Shown: positions 47,351 through 59,551, numbered from the stretch's first letter. The stretch: DNA of 64,000 bases from Zygnema cylindricum (GCA_037447655.1 JBBHKE010002197.1:62001-126000), one strand, 5' to 3'. Notes: generated from the letters alone by a model not told the origin. Program-made: numbers and translations.

Positions 47351-48058
47351 CTAAATGCTTTGCTTTAAAATGATGTTTTGGATTGGATGCAATTGCAATA
47401 GCAGCCTGATTATCACAAAGACTTCATGCACTCCCTCTTTTATATATCCCAGTTCTTGCAACAAGGACTTGACCCACATTAACTTTTTCATAGCAAAACA
47501 ACAGGCCATATACTCAGCCTCTATAGTAAAGTGAGCAAACACCTTTTGTTGCTTGTTGCTCCAACAGCAAGCACCTCTCCCCATATACAACACCTACCCA
47601 AAAGTGCATCTTCTCATTCATGCATCTTCATAACTGGAATCACTCCAAGTAGTGATATCAGTGTGCTCCCCTCCCAAATGCAACCATAACTCTCTGGTTC
47701 CCACTTGATATCTCATGACTTTCTTGGGTGCCTCGCTGTCTCTCTTCCTGGGACCATTAAGACTCCTACTGAGTACTCCAACTATTGCCGCTATGTCTGG
47801 CATGGTACTGTTCATAAACTATATTAGACTTCCTACAACGTGCTTGTAGGGGATAGACTTCATAAACTCTCTCTCTTCTAGACTTATTTGATCATCTAAG
47901 ATTATCACTCCTCCTTCTACACTTCCATCATTTACTTTCTTCAAGTCCATGGGAGTGGTACAACTGTTTGCCTTTTCCATCTGGAATTTCTCAAGCATAT
48001 TACCTATTGCTTCTTTCTGAGTAAGTCTAATGATCCTTTCCCCCCTATCTCTTTCCAT
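47351..48058 (-). pseudogene. Copia-3 RT end and RNase H
   Basis: Frames show RLTQKEAIGNMLEKFQMEKA, a VVGSLI strip, DITTWSDSSYEDA and TIEAEYMACCFAMKKLMWVK. RNase H Asp and Glu are present, but stops and shifts break the domain. Confidence 0.85.
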
Positions 48059-48605
48059 TTGAATCCCAAAATATATTTTGCCTCCCCTAAATCCTTCTTA
48101 TCAAATCTGCTTCTAAGATCTTTCTTTAACTTATTGATCTTTTCCAAAGACTTACTTAACACCAGCAGATCATCCACATAAATTGCAATAAAAATCACAC
48201 CATTCTCATCTTGAAACATATAGATAGGATTGTCAGAGCTGATCCGGATATATCCCACACCGGTGAGAAACTCATCTAGTTCTTATTCCATTGTCGCGGA
48301 GCCTGCTTCAGTCCATATAATGACTTTCTGAGCCTGCAGACTTTTCTCTCTTCTCCATCCTCTACTAACTCTTCTGGTTGCCGCATGAAAAAATCTTCCT
48401 CTAATTCACCATTGAGAAAGGCGGTCTTAATATCCATCTGGTGTATTTCCATGTCTTCGTCTGCCGCTAGACCGAGGAGAATCCTTACTGATGGGAACCG
48501 AACAACAGGAGCAAAAGTCTCCTCATAGTCAATCCCCTCGTTTTGGGTGAACCCTTTTGCTACCAACCACCCTTTATATATTTCAATGGTATTATCTGGG
48601 TTCAA
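48004..48605 (-). pseudogene. Copia-3 reverse transcriptase, two frames
   Basis: The first frame has VAKGFTQNEGIDYEETFAPV, HQMDIKTAFLNGEL and SLYGLKQAPRQWNK. The second has FIAIYVDDLLVLSKS with the catalytic YVDD. A shift near 48260-48275 separates them. Confidence 0.9.
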
Positions 48606-49431
48606 TTATAATTGAAACACCCATTAATACCCAATCGGCTTTCTATCTGGAGAATCTGCTAGTTCCCAAATGTTTGCTTCCATGATGGAGGCCATCTCAA
48701 CATTTATGGCTCTAATCCATTTGTCTTTCTCCGGACTATTAGTGCCTCTGAGTAAGACTAAGGCTCATCTGGGTGAGATATCTTAGTTATCTTATGAGCG
48801 GTCTATTTCTCCTATATCCTTTTGCTGCTCATTCTCCCTCCCTCAAACTCCAAGGCTCGAATGGAAGGAAGTCTTGGATTTCTCCTTACTATCTCATCGG
48901 CTCCCCTTTCTATCAAACCCGGTTCCGGTTTCTCCTCTTGTGTCTTTTAGAAGTACATAGGAATATATGAGGTTTCCAATGGATCTCCTGTATCTTGGAT
49001 CTCCCCTAAATCTACAATCAATGTTTCACTCATATCCTTTTCGGAAAAGACCGAGTTCTCCTCACTTTCGGACTCAAATCTGATTCTTATCTTCTAGGTA
49101 TATTTGAAGGGGTCAAATGACTTTCCTTCATCCATGACAACTAGGTGTTTAACTAGAATGATATCTTTCTTTGCTACGTCATAGACTTTATATCCCTTGA
49201 CATCCTCATCATATCCAACAAAGTAACTAGGTTTTCCCTTAGCATCTAGTTTCCACTTTTTCCTATATGTGTCAAGACTGTAAACTTGGCTACCGAATAC
49301 TTTAAGGTGAGAGATATCTGGTTTCCTTCTAACCTATCTCTCATAAGGTGTCATTCCTTTTACGGCTGAGGATAGGACTCTATTCTGAATGTAGTTGGCA
49401 CATTTCATGGCTTTTGCCCAAAATCTCTTTC

Positions 49432-49749
49432 CTATTTTCTTGTCGGCCAACATATGCATACACTATCTCCTAGTGTTCGGTTCAACCTCTCAGCTACCCC
49501 ATTTTGTTTCGGGTTATATGTTACAGTTTTCTGGTGCTGAACTCCCCGATCTCTGAAGTATTCCTCAAACTGGTTAGAGGTATTTTCCTCCCCATTATCA
49601 CTCCTTATTCTCTTAATGGGGGTTCCATGCAACTGCTCACTCCAAGCTTTATATTCTTTGAAGTAAGTTGGTGTTTCAGACTTTGTTTTTAGGTAGTAGA
49701 CTCTAGAGTATCTAGACCAGTCATCAGTTATTGACAACATAAACCTCAT
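49432..49749 (-). pseudogene. Copia-3 integrase core
   Basis: A 105-codon frame with the DDE residues visible: TDDWSR, then RSDNGEE and NGVAERLNRT. A frameshift after CICWPTRK separates it from the C-terminal part. Confidence 0.85.
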
Positions 49750-49813
49750 CCCTTTGACCGAAGGTACTTTTGCAGGTCCCTAGATATCTTTGTGGACCAA
49801 ATCTAGTACTTTC

Positions 49814-50605
49814 TCAACCCCTATATGTGGCGGCTTTGGGAAAAGGAAGTTTGTGAGCCTTACCTTGAGCACAGCCACTATAATCATCCACCATTTCATT
49901 ATGCCCAAATTGAATGCCTTCTACTACACCATGTTTATTCATTTCCCTTAGCCTGTCAAAATGCACATGCCCCAACCGCTTATGCCAAATCATCAACTTT
50001 GGAACACCAACATAGTGAGCATTCTTCTTTTCATTACTCAAGTTAAGCCTAAACATTCCTTCGCTACCCTTATCTGCCGTGAAGTAGACTTCATCTCCAT
50101 ACTTAGCTATAAAGACTCCATTTCTAGTAAAGGTATCAAACTCTTTGTCATCTAACACAGTCGTAGAGACAAGATTTTTACTCAGGTGAGGAATGTAGAG
50201 TACATATGAGAAGGTGAGTATAGAAGTCTTACACTCCACTAAGACTTTCATGTCTACCGCCCTCACTAGATCTGTAGTAAGCACTCTCCTATCCCCATAT
50301 TGTATCTCTATTGTAAGGATCTTTCTTAGCTTAGTAAAGAGATGCTTATCACAACACATATGCATGGACACTTCTGAGTTGATGATCAATCCTTCCCGTG
50401 AATCTTCCCGAATTGCTCCGAGAGCACACGTCTGTTTTGTAGGGATCTCCTTCTCCTCTAGACTCTTGTCAAGATGAAGCTCCCCATCCTCCTCCTCAGA
50501 GGACTCGTCCTTGGTCTCTCCTTTCACTTTTGTGACCACAAGTGTCTTCTTCTTCCCTCCGGAAGAACCCCCTCCACGGTTCTCTTGGAGCCTCAGCTCG
50601 GACAC
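49814..50605 (-). pseudogene. Copia-3 knuckle end, protease and GAG-pre-integrase region
   Basis: A 263-codon open frame. After a Gly/Ser/Lys/Glu-rich linker comes LIINSEVSMHMCCDKHLF, where Copia proteases have a D-S-G catalytic triad; here it reads N-S-E, so the protease is inactivated. LVSTTVLDDKEF and LMIWHKRLGHVHFDRLREMN with a following Cys pair region match the GAG-pre-integrase domain. Confidence 0.82.
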
Positions 50606-51510
50606 CTTGACACAATCCGCTATAAAGTGTCCCTGCTTTTTGCAAAAGTGAGAAAAACCCTTTCGAGGCCTCAGTCCTCTGGAGTGATCTCTCTCTCCTT
50701 TGTACGGTTTCTTTGGATCCTTCCCCCATCAGTTTCCTCCTATAGCTAGAGCTTGAATGCTCTTTCCCCCTCTCTTGATCTCAATTATGTTCTCCTCACA
50801 AGTATTATCAAGACCAGTGTGTTCCAGTTCCATGAACTGTTAGTCATTTCTTGAACTCGTTACACTACGTTTTCATACTCGTCGGGTAACTTCATGATGA
50901 GAGTGTTAACTTTCATCTTCATTTTACCAGTCCACCTGGCACTCTCCATCTCCATATACAAACAAGAGAGATCATTACAATAATCTTACATCTTTACCCC
51001 TTTGTAAGTATAATTCCCTAACTATTGTTCGGCCAATGGGAGCTCTTGAATAGTACCAGCTCTATAGATTTCCACCAAACTCACCCACAACTCCTCGGCC
51101 TTGTAAATGTGAAGATGTGGGGTTGCCAAAGCCCGAGTGAGGTGTCTAAGAATGAAGTTTTTGGTAGCCATGTTGATGTCTTCCCACGTTTCGGTATCGT
51201 TCTCCGCGGTCTTCACGGCCGCCGCTCCGGGTGCTGTGGTAATTGGAGCAATAGGAGTGAAAGACGTCTCCTTCTCTTTCCCTTTTTTGGACACACTCCT
51301 GTCCCTATCATCTGCTTTGTCTGCCGCACCAGATGCTGCTGCAAAAAACCTTATTCTACCAAACCATGGTGGAGTTCCTTGAGGTGGGTGTTTCACTTGT
51401 CCACTGACAATACCCCTGTATCGTTTTTCTCACAAAGCCGCTATCATCACGGCTTCCCAATAGATGAACCCATATCCATTGAAGGTGGTCACCCTAGAGG
51501 ATGGGCCCAT
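50606..51510 (-). pseudogene. Copia-3 gag, broken
   Basis: Starts MGPSSRVTTFNGYGFIYWEA from the PBS ATG, then a TGA where a Trp codon fits. Later come VNTLIMKLPDEYENVV and a knuckle-like HFCKKQGHFIADC, in which the first Cys is replaced, so the zinc knuckle is probably dead. Confidence 0.8.
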
Positions 51511-51514
51511 AACC

Positions 51515-51973
51515 TGCAACTTTGTGTCCTCCATTGTACTACAAAATTCAGCAAGCCTATAGGTAGTTTTTAATTAGCCCACTTTTAGCCAAAACCATTG
51601 CAACCAAAGCAGAAAAATTGACAATTTGATTGCACCCCTGTGTAGTCTGGACTCGTTTGAATCTGTAGCAAAAAAAATCACTCAAAACGACCAACCAGCC
51701 GATAAGTTATGAGGTGGCAAAGATGCCAATTTATATAAACTCTCAATAAAAAGAGGTGACTGTCTAAAAAAAGCTAAGTCCTACTTCCTTCTCACAACCC
51801 CTATCTACTACAGTACGATCCAATCAAATAAATGTAAAGTACAGAAAGGTACTACGGCCGATGTCTTTTCTGTAGGGCATGTGTACGACAAGGCCATTGA
51901 GTGGACGCGTATCCACATGGTACTCGTACGTATGTTTTTTCGAAATTCTAGTGACCAAATAATATCTCTCCTC
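51515..51973 (-). repeat. Copia-3 5' LTR, truncated
   Basis: On the + strand it begins TGCAACTTTGTG and aligns to 46164-46620. It stops at TATCTCTCCTC where the Copia-4 LTR begins. The remainder is not found elsewhere in the window. Confidence 0.85.
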
Positions 51974-52939
51974 TGTTGTTCTATGACAACTGGTGCAAGT
52001 GCTGCTGCAACAATAGTTGTAGAAGTAGACATAGTTAAGCAGAAGCTAACCAGAAATCTCCTCACACACTGACCTTTATCACACTGTAAAAACCAACTGA
52101 AAGGTCAAATTAACTCAGAATTCATCATACAAGATAATCACCATACACACTGTAAACTCCCAAAGTTACAAACAAATTGACTTAGTTAACCATAAGATAT
52201 GAGACCTGCAAGTTTCCTTAAAACTGCCTTTTAGATTCCCAATATCCCAAAACTGAATACAAAATAATTCTAAGTCCTAAAACTTTATGCACTGAGTGAG
52301 TACCTATTGCTCACTCACCAATCAGATGATTGCATCTAGAATAGTGGTACTGTACTGTAGTACGACAAGGTACGCTAAGGTACTTACAAAAACCTAATTG
52401 CAACTAGCCTATAAACTAAACAGTGAAACATTATTTCATAATGCACTACGCTACACATAAATGTTTCGTCAGGTTTTCGTAACCTGGAGCCGTACTCATA
52501 ATGTTGCTTGTTGAGTCACAAAGTGTATAATATGTCCAACCTGCTGTTGGAAACTTGTACGAATATCTAGACTGCATACGGTGCATCTCGTCACTTGTGG
52601 TCCCCACTCAAATCTCAATCGTCAGCCTGATAGAGATCGACGTTCGATGTTTACTCTTCACAATTGTGTTCCCATATGTCCAGTTCATTTCCCGTCCACC
52701 CGATTTGCCGAAGTCACTCATTCGATTGACGCCATGTGTCCGGGTCCATTCCGTATTTTCTGCGTTTGTTTGAAATGTCGACGTGTGTCTCATAAGACTA
52801 TACACAATACTCTTAGAGTAATACTTTACTGTCACACTATTCAAGGTAAGTATTACATCTAACATTCCCAAAAATATTCTAAGTGTTATTTCTCCCCTCA
52901 CAGTTCTATCTACTAAGGATAATTTTTTTAAAAACAACA
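51974..52939 (-). repeat. Copia-4 3' LTR (966 bp)
   Basis: + strand TGTTGTTCTATGACAAC to AAAAACAACA, giving TG...CA ends in both directions. It lies directly before the Copia-4 pol end. The matching 5' LTR is absent. Confidence 0.75.
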
Positions 52940-54745
52940 CTTCCGTACAACTTTAGACTCAGTTACTTGTAAGTCGGACAGCCTGTCTGCAAAATTGTAA
53001 TGTAGGTGCAAGTAGAGCTTTAGTTAGCATGTCTGCAACCATGTTTTAATCAGGTAAATAACACAATTTAATGACCTTTGCCAGCACTTTTTCCCGAACA
53101 AAATGCAGTCTCACATCCATGTGTTTACTCTTAAAGTGGTGGCTGGGATTGGAGGCGATGGCAATAGCTGCCTAGTTGTCACACCAGATGACTTGAGGAC
53201 CAGTTCCTGCAAAAGTCCCTTTACCCATAGGAGTTCTTTGAGGGCATAACTTGTTGCCATGTATTCTCACTCCATAGTTGATTAGGTGGTGACCTTCTGA
53301 AGTTTGCTGCTCCAGCAGCAGGTTCCGTTTCCAATGTAAAAGACAAAACCATTAGTTCATTTCCTGCTGGGCATATCGCCATAGCTTGCGTCGCTCCAAG
53401 TCTGCAATTTGACTTCTCCTCCTCCAAGGACAAGTTTGAGATTCCGGGTCCCTGCTAGATACCTCAGAACCCTCTTTGCAGCTTCCGAGTCTGACCTTTT
53501 CGGATTGTGCAGACTCCTACTCAGAGCTCCAACAGCAGCTGCCACATCCGGCCTCGTGCAGTTGATAAAATAGATGAGACTGCCAACTACTTGTCTATAT
53601 GGTTTTGAGGCCATGAATTCTTCCTCCCTTGGCTCTTGACTATCATCAAGTAGAATGCCAGAATCTGAATCAACTCCCTCTAACTTCTGTCTGTATTCCA
53701 TAAGAGTTACACACCCTTTAGCTTCTTTCATATCAAATTTTTCAAGCATGCAACCTATAGCCTCCTTTTGAGTTAGCATGACCTGTCTCTTATTTCTATT
53801 TCTCTCTTCTTGTATCCCTAAGATGTATTTGGCCTCGCCGAGGTCTTTCATCTCAAATTTGGACTTCAAGGCTTTTTTGATACGATTTATTTCATCCATA
53901 GATTTGCTGATTACAACAAATCATCTACATACACAGAAATACACAGTACACCATCCTCCCCTTGCAAAACATACACAGAGTGATCTGAACTGATCCTCTT
54001 AAAGCCTAATTTGGTGAGGAACTCATCTAATTTTAGGTTCCATTGTCTACGGGCCTGTTTCAACCCATACAAGGATTTCATTAGTTTGCATACTAGTTTT
54101 TCCTTTCTTTTTTCTACATACATCTCTGGTTGCTGCATATAAATAGTTTCTTTCAACTCTCCATGAAGGAAAGTTGTCTTTACATCCATTTGATGCACTT
54201 CCATATTTTCAATTGCTGCTAGAATCCTGACAGTAGGAAACCTTACCACTAGAGAGAAGGTCTCTTCAAAGGCGATTCCTTCTTTCTGATTGTAACCTTT
54301 GGCCACCAGTCTGGCCTGGTAACTCTTAATGGTGCCATCCGGGTTTAACTTTAGTTTGAATACCCATTTGTTGCCGACGGCTTTCCGACCCGGAGGGAGA
54401 TCAACCAGCTCCCATGTTTGAGCTTGCATGATAGACTTTATTTTGTCGTTTGCCGCCTCTATCCAGTGATTTCTTTCAGGTGAGGAGAAGGCTTCTCGGA
54501 TAGTGTGAGGTTCTCCCGAATTAGCAGAATAAGCAAAGTGGGAACTTGACTGAAGGCGGTTGCTAGATCTCCTTCCCCCCGGAAATTCAGAGGCGGAGAC
54601 TGAAGGATGTCTCGCATTCCTAGTTGGTCTGGTCACCCGTTCTGTTTGGTCTTCGAGCTGTTTTGTTTGCTCCATCTGAGTTGTAAGAGGCACTTGAAGA
54701 AAATTGTTCTGCAATCGAGTGTTGAACTGCTGGAAAATATACTTT
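52940..54745 (-). pseudogene. Copia-4 pol (RT and RNase H), 5'-truncated
   Basis: A 267-codon frame (54714-53911) carries KAVGNKWVFKLKLNPDGTIK, YNQKEGIAFEETFSLVVRFP, HQMDVKTTFLHGEL and ends at VYVDDLL. After a shift, 53899-53357 continues DLGEAKYILGIQEE, VVGSLIYFINCTRPDVAAAV and LQTWSDASYGD. Beyond 53220 the RNase H end (IWCDN-stop-AAIAIASNP, FKSKHMDVRLHFVREKV, VADMLTKALL) holds two stops at expected Gln codons. Integrase and everything 5' are missing at the junction near 54745. Confidence 0.88.
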
Positions 54746-55092
54746 TGTATGTTTTGATTAATTTTGTTGGTTTTTACCTTTAGTTAGCGTTAAATTTTTT
54801 GTTTGTTCTCTTTTTTTTAATCTCTTTTTAGTTTGTTCTCTTTTCTCTAATCTCTTTTGATTTTTATATTCTTTAAATGCTCTTACTATTATATTTTTAC
54901 CCCTTTTGTACCTTGGTGGTTTTTTCCATCGCACGTTTTTCAGTAGGGTTTTTCTTAAGCCTTTTCTGGGAAAACTCATAATCAATTATAATAAATGAAT
55001 ATTGCATATTCTGATTGTGAATATCTCGTTACACAACACTATTTTTCGGCTTCCGGTCGTAATAAAAGCAAATGCCGCCGATGCTATATAAT
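54740..55092 (+). mobile_element. Repeat Y, copy 1, 3' segment
   Basis: Aligns to 59230-59551: TTAGTTAGCGTT, TTTTTTCCATCGCAC, GGGAAAACTCATAATCAATT and CGGCTTCCGG. It starts abruptly against the Copia-4 pol fragment. Confidence 0.82.
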
Positions 55093-55119
55093 GTTGGGAA
55101 TTGATCATGGCAGTGACTG

Positions 55120-55400
55120 TTTTGGTTGCGTACAGTCACTTACGTCATTTTGTCAAAAAATGTACGTTTGAAGTACACATTGGTACAAATAAAGTACCGT
55201 TGAGTCTAAATTTGATGGTCATTCAGTCGGACAACTTTGACTTTCAAAATATTGTTTCAACCGCTTAAAATTTTTTCGCGCTTGCGAACGTCGACCGTCA
55301 TAATAAAATCAACATTTACACGGCCGGCTAAGGTTTACAGTGACAAAACTGCGACAACCACATGTAAATAAAAGTGTTGCACACAGTCACTTTTTGTCTT
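55120..55400. mobile_element. Diverged single arm of element A
   Basis: Shares the block order of element A arms (AAAATGTACGTTTGAAGTACA, CGCGCTTGCGAACGTCGACC, CACGGCCGGCTAAGGTTTAC, CCACATGTAAATAAAAGTG) with many substitutions. Confidence 0.65.
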
Positions 55401-55612
55401 TACGCGAGCTCCACTATGAGAGCACATTTTGGATTTTAACTTAGCCGCAAAATTGAAATTTAATGGTACATTGACATTAGACGCAAACGCGAACTGAAAC
55501 CTCTCAAAACTAAAGTACTAGAAGTGTGTACAGATAAATAAAATCGCACGAAACTAATAAAATTTTGCACTATATTAAAACGGACTGGCGTAAAAATATC
55601 AATGGAAACTAC

Positions 55613-56433
55613 TAGTGTTGTGTATCGGTAAAAAACTTATCGCGATAACACCGATACCGATAGTTATCGTTATCGAACGGTCAACGGTCCCGATATATTT
55701 GTACTTTCTGTACTTTCTGTCCGGAATGCTTTCTGTCCGGTAAACTGAACGGAAATTTACGTGAAATGTACGGCTTTTTACGGGAAATGTACGGAATTTG
55801 ACGAAAAAATACGTTGCACTTTGTAGTACTTTTTGGGCGGTTAACTGTACATAAATTTGACGGGAATGTACGGAATTGTACCGCTAAACTGATTATCATG
55901 AAACGGTAAAAAGACGGCGGACACAAAGTACAACGGATGCAGAATAACATTATGCGCGCGGCTAGAATCGAACGGACGACATTCAATGATAAAATAAGAG
56001 CGGACGGTCAGCGTGAGCGCCGACATCTCAGAATGGCTTTTTTGGCGGCTTTGGCCAAAAAAGTCCACGGATTGACACGTGGCAGGTTTTTAGTGGATAT
56101 CAAAAAAGAAAGGGACAAAGCCACGGCGTCGGATGTGGAAGGTACATCGCTTTAACTGGAGCCGTACTAAAGCCGTACATATATTATGCCGGCTACTGTC
56201 AGTGAATAAGACGTACATATGAGTGTACAGGCCGTACATTTATCTGTACGGTTCGAACAGTTATCGCCGATAGTTATCGTTATCGGTATTATCGCCGATA
56301 AGTAGCCGATATTATCGGCTACTTATCGGCGATAAGACCGATAGCGATATATTGTACCAATATATCGATTATCGGGTCCCCGAAAAATGGCCCATATCGG
56401 TTATCGGAAAATCCTTACCGATACACAACACTA
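55613..56433. mobile_element. hAT-like non-autonomous element (821 bp)
   Basis: Ends TAGTGTTGTGTATCGG and CCGATACACAACACTA are perfect inverted repeats. They are flanked by an exact 8-bp duplication GAAACTAC (55605-55612, 56434-56441). TIRs of TAGTGTTG type and an 8-bp TSD are classical hAT traits. Near the right end is a ~40-bp perfect palindrome (56292-56332, arms CGCCGATAAGTAGCCGATA). No transposase. Confidence 0.93.
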
Positions 56434-56437
56434 GAAA

Positions 56438-56640
56438 CTACACCTTGAATCGTTATTAGACTTATGTACTCTATATCGGCGCCCCAAATTTTTGACATTG
56501 ATACCTTAAATAAAATAAATTATACTATTTAAGGACGTGGACCATAATCTGCCACGTTTCCGGCACTAAATCAGCATCAGTGACACTAATTAATTTTTGA
56601 CACTAATAATTTCTTTAGTCTAATAACGATTCACGGTGTA
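56438..56640. mobile_element. Stowaway-like MITE split at its left tip by the hAT-like element
   Basis: CTACACCTTGAATCGTTATTAG on the left and CTAATAACGATTCACGGTG/TA on the right. The first bases of the original left end are duplicated at 55609-55612 as part of the hAT target site. Confidence 0.78.
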
Positions 56641-57354
56641 CATGAAAATAGTGCGCGTGGTCACGCGCGACCAAATCAGGCCACATGAATTAGGATTTCT
56701 TAATTAACAGATAAGTTCTAGTGCTGCTACTTACTAGTCCAAATTACACCACATATTATAATAACAATAATGATAAATATTCACATTTATGACACTTCTT
56801 TTAACATTTCTTAAGCACTCTTTACGATTCAAACATTTATTAAATCATTTCATAACCATTTTTGAGCACAAAAATACTGCATACTTTTTGTAACCATTTT
56901 TGGAATTCACCATTTCTATAAAATAATGAAAAACGGCTTGTAAACACACGTGCGAACTCCAAAACAAAATACCAAATTTGATAGTAGATGTGACATAACA
57001 TATTTTGACATGTTTTTTGTAGCATATTTAGTATTTTTCGTCATAAATGTGTACTTATTTAGGGGAATTATGTAATCTTTCTATAATACTACTTGCTAGA
57101 AAATCGATAAGCAATGCTTCTTGGCTGCAGATTGGTAAGTCTTTTTGGCTACAGTCAGCAAAAAAAATGTAAAAAATGTTGTCACATCATCATTTTCATT
57201 TGACGAAAATAGTGTGGTTTTTGAAAAACGCTATAAAATTTGAAGTTCTATACGTAACTACGTACTAATCATATAAATTACTAATCTCTTTGTGGTTACA
57301 TTTTGCGCCGCTACATTGGCGTTCCATACGTGGCGTACCATACTATTTCCTATT
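56641..57354. other. Non-coding stretch, no gene recognised
   Basis: AT-rich DNA with short frames only. Confidence 0.4.
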
Positions 57355-57527
57355 TTCGATACAATACTATATTATATAAAGTATTAAAATTAAATAGTAC
57401 TATATATCGAAAAATATATCGCGATATAACATGTTGATCCCGGTACAATATATCGAGACCTCTAGCCGATCGATAATCGATATACTGAATATGGGACTTA
57501 TCGCGATATGATTTTACCCGATACACA
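57355..57527. mobile_element. Right-end relic of a hAT-like element
   Basis: Repeated ATCGATA-type sequence leads to CCGATACACAACATT, matching the right end of 55613-56433. No left end was found. Confidence 0.5.
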
Positions 57528-57537
57528 ACATTCCTAA

Positions 57538-59551
57538 TTGTAACATCCACCCCTAAAAAACTTATATTAAGTCAGGGTGTTCCTAGTTGTTTTTTTTTTT
57601 ATTGTTATGTGACCAAAGTTCAATAGTTTGAAGATCACGAGTCACGTTATAGTTTGGATATGCGATCCGCCAATAGAAAGCTTTCGGTTTGAACTTTATA
57701 AAAAAAATGACGCGAAATTCAAATCTCTTAAATACACGTTGTCAAACCTTCAGTATTCAAAACATAAGATAATAATTTATTTAACCGACTTCGTGTTCAA
57801 CAAGGTGGCGATTACGGTAGGGATTATTTTAGATTTATGTATTAAGTCCCTTATGTTTATCGGTCAATCATTATTGCTTATCGCAATATTCCCTTTGCTT
57901 TTGACTTCTTATGATCGGTTTATCTATTAAGCCCTTTAAGTGTGTAGTTTGGTGCCCTCAACATTTGCCTCCCCACCTCCGCCTCTAATGGGCTTTTAGT
58001 CACGCTTCGCTAGAGGAGGGTATCAAAGCTTTAGATTCTATCATAGAGTTGTTGGTGATGCCCTACTGGAGGAACTCTTGCACGATGAAGGTCTTCTTAA
58101 GATTTCGGACTACCAACTCACCTTTGCCAATGACTCGTTCTTTTACTCAACGTTATTTGTACCTTGCCCGAACATTACCACAAACCGCTTTATTTTTGCC
58201 TTCCTTTAAATACTTGAAGACAAACTACACCACCTACTTGTGCACGAGATTTTGAATCAGCCGGAAGGATTGCTTTACCGTCAGCGAGATAGCCCCACTT
58301 TCCACTAGCGGTTTAGGTTTTATTCTTGTGGCTAAGGTTGCTCTGAAAAAATGTTTGCGTAGTTGGGCTTAAGCACGGGCGATTTTTAAAGTGGAGGAAC
58401 ACCTATTTTCGTCTCACCGGGCTCTTCTCCCAACTCGTTCCCACCAGGCGCTCGAAATGAGGTTCCATCATTTCCGTTTTTTATTGTTGACAAATGCATT
58501 CCACAACAACTTCTCCAACACTTCCTCAACGTCTGACCAGTTTACGTCTACCTTGTTTAAATCTGGATTTGCCTCAAGTTCCGCTTCTAAGGCGACACCA
58601 TTGTGTTTACAACTGACTAGTATCTCAGATGGGATTCAATTACTTCGTTGCCAACGTGGTGGAAAGCGTAGTGTTTTGCATCATTTGATCCGCGATAAAC
58701 TCGCTGCATTTGGCGTCAAAGTGGGCTACACTTTGAAAGGGGACGTTTCTCATATACACCCTCCTCGCTTTTAGTTTAGTGGTTTTCGGAGTCCTCAAGT
58801 TGACATGGTTTTTCTCCACGTGGTCCTCACGGATACTACAAGAACCCATGTTTCTTATCGTGCGACATCGCATTTGGAAGTTGCGGCTGGGGATGCAAGG
58901 GTTTCAAAGGAATGATTCACCGAGACTCGACATATCAATTTTTCCCATTTGTGGTCGAGTTTTTTTGGCATTTTGGACAATTTTTTGACAATTTTCTGCG
59001 TAGTTGTGTAGGAAATCCGAGGGTTTGCTGAGTACTTTGCTCACTGTTTTTCACCGTTAACGCGTCTGAGTTGCCCTTCAACGAGCGCAAGCGCAACTCT
59101 CCTCCTTCGGAGAACGGTGGCGGATGATAGGTAAGTCCTCACATATCGTCCACCGAGGTATCCGGTCCACATCTACGATCGGGCTGTGGGTAGTCATGTA
59201 AGATATGTATCCCTTTGTCGATAGTAGTCTTTCGTATGTTTGATTAATTTTGGTGGTTACTAACTTTAGTTAGCGTTGACTTTTTCGTTTGTTCTCTTCT
59301 TTAAGCTCTTTTAACTTTTGTAGTCTTCAAATGCTCTTCTAATTATTATTTTTTTACCCCTTTTTTACCTTGATGGTTTTTTCCATCGCACCTTTTTCAA
59401 CAGGGTTTCTTTAAGCCTTTGATGGGAAAACTCATAATCAATTATAATATATGAATATTTGCATATTTCGATTGCGAATATCTCCGTTATACAGCACTAT
59501 TTTGTCGGCTTCCGGTAGTAATCAAAGCGAATGCCGCCTCTGCTATTCAAT
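57538..59551 (+). mobile_element. Repeat Y, copy 2 (~2.0 kb)
   Basis: Begins TGTAACATCCACCCC and ends near CTATTCAATGTT; both ends were set by comparison with copy 1. It is continuous across the Copia-1 site (GGTGCCCTCAACATTTGCC at ~57951). A + strand frame (58391-58774) ends RSVLHHLIRDKLAAFGVKVG and, after stops, VSYRATSHLEVAAGDARVSK. From memory this resembles the C-terminal end of an RT-type repeat protein found in plant genomes. The class is not certain, and the copy is full of stops. No clear target duplication. Confidence 0.55.

Larger units (their letters stand above)
47168..51514 (-). mobile_element. Copia-3 internal region (decayed Ty1/copia gag-pol)
   Basis: PBS GGTTATGGGCCCA at 51514-51502 abuts the 5' LTR fragment. 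Gag, protease, GAG-pre-integrase, integrase, RT and RNase H follow in canonical Copia order on the - strand. They are split by many stops and shifts, so this is a non-functional copy. Confidence 0.92.
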
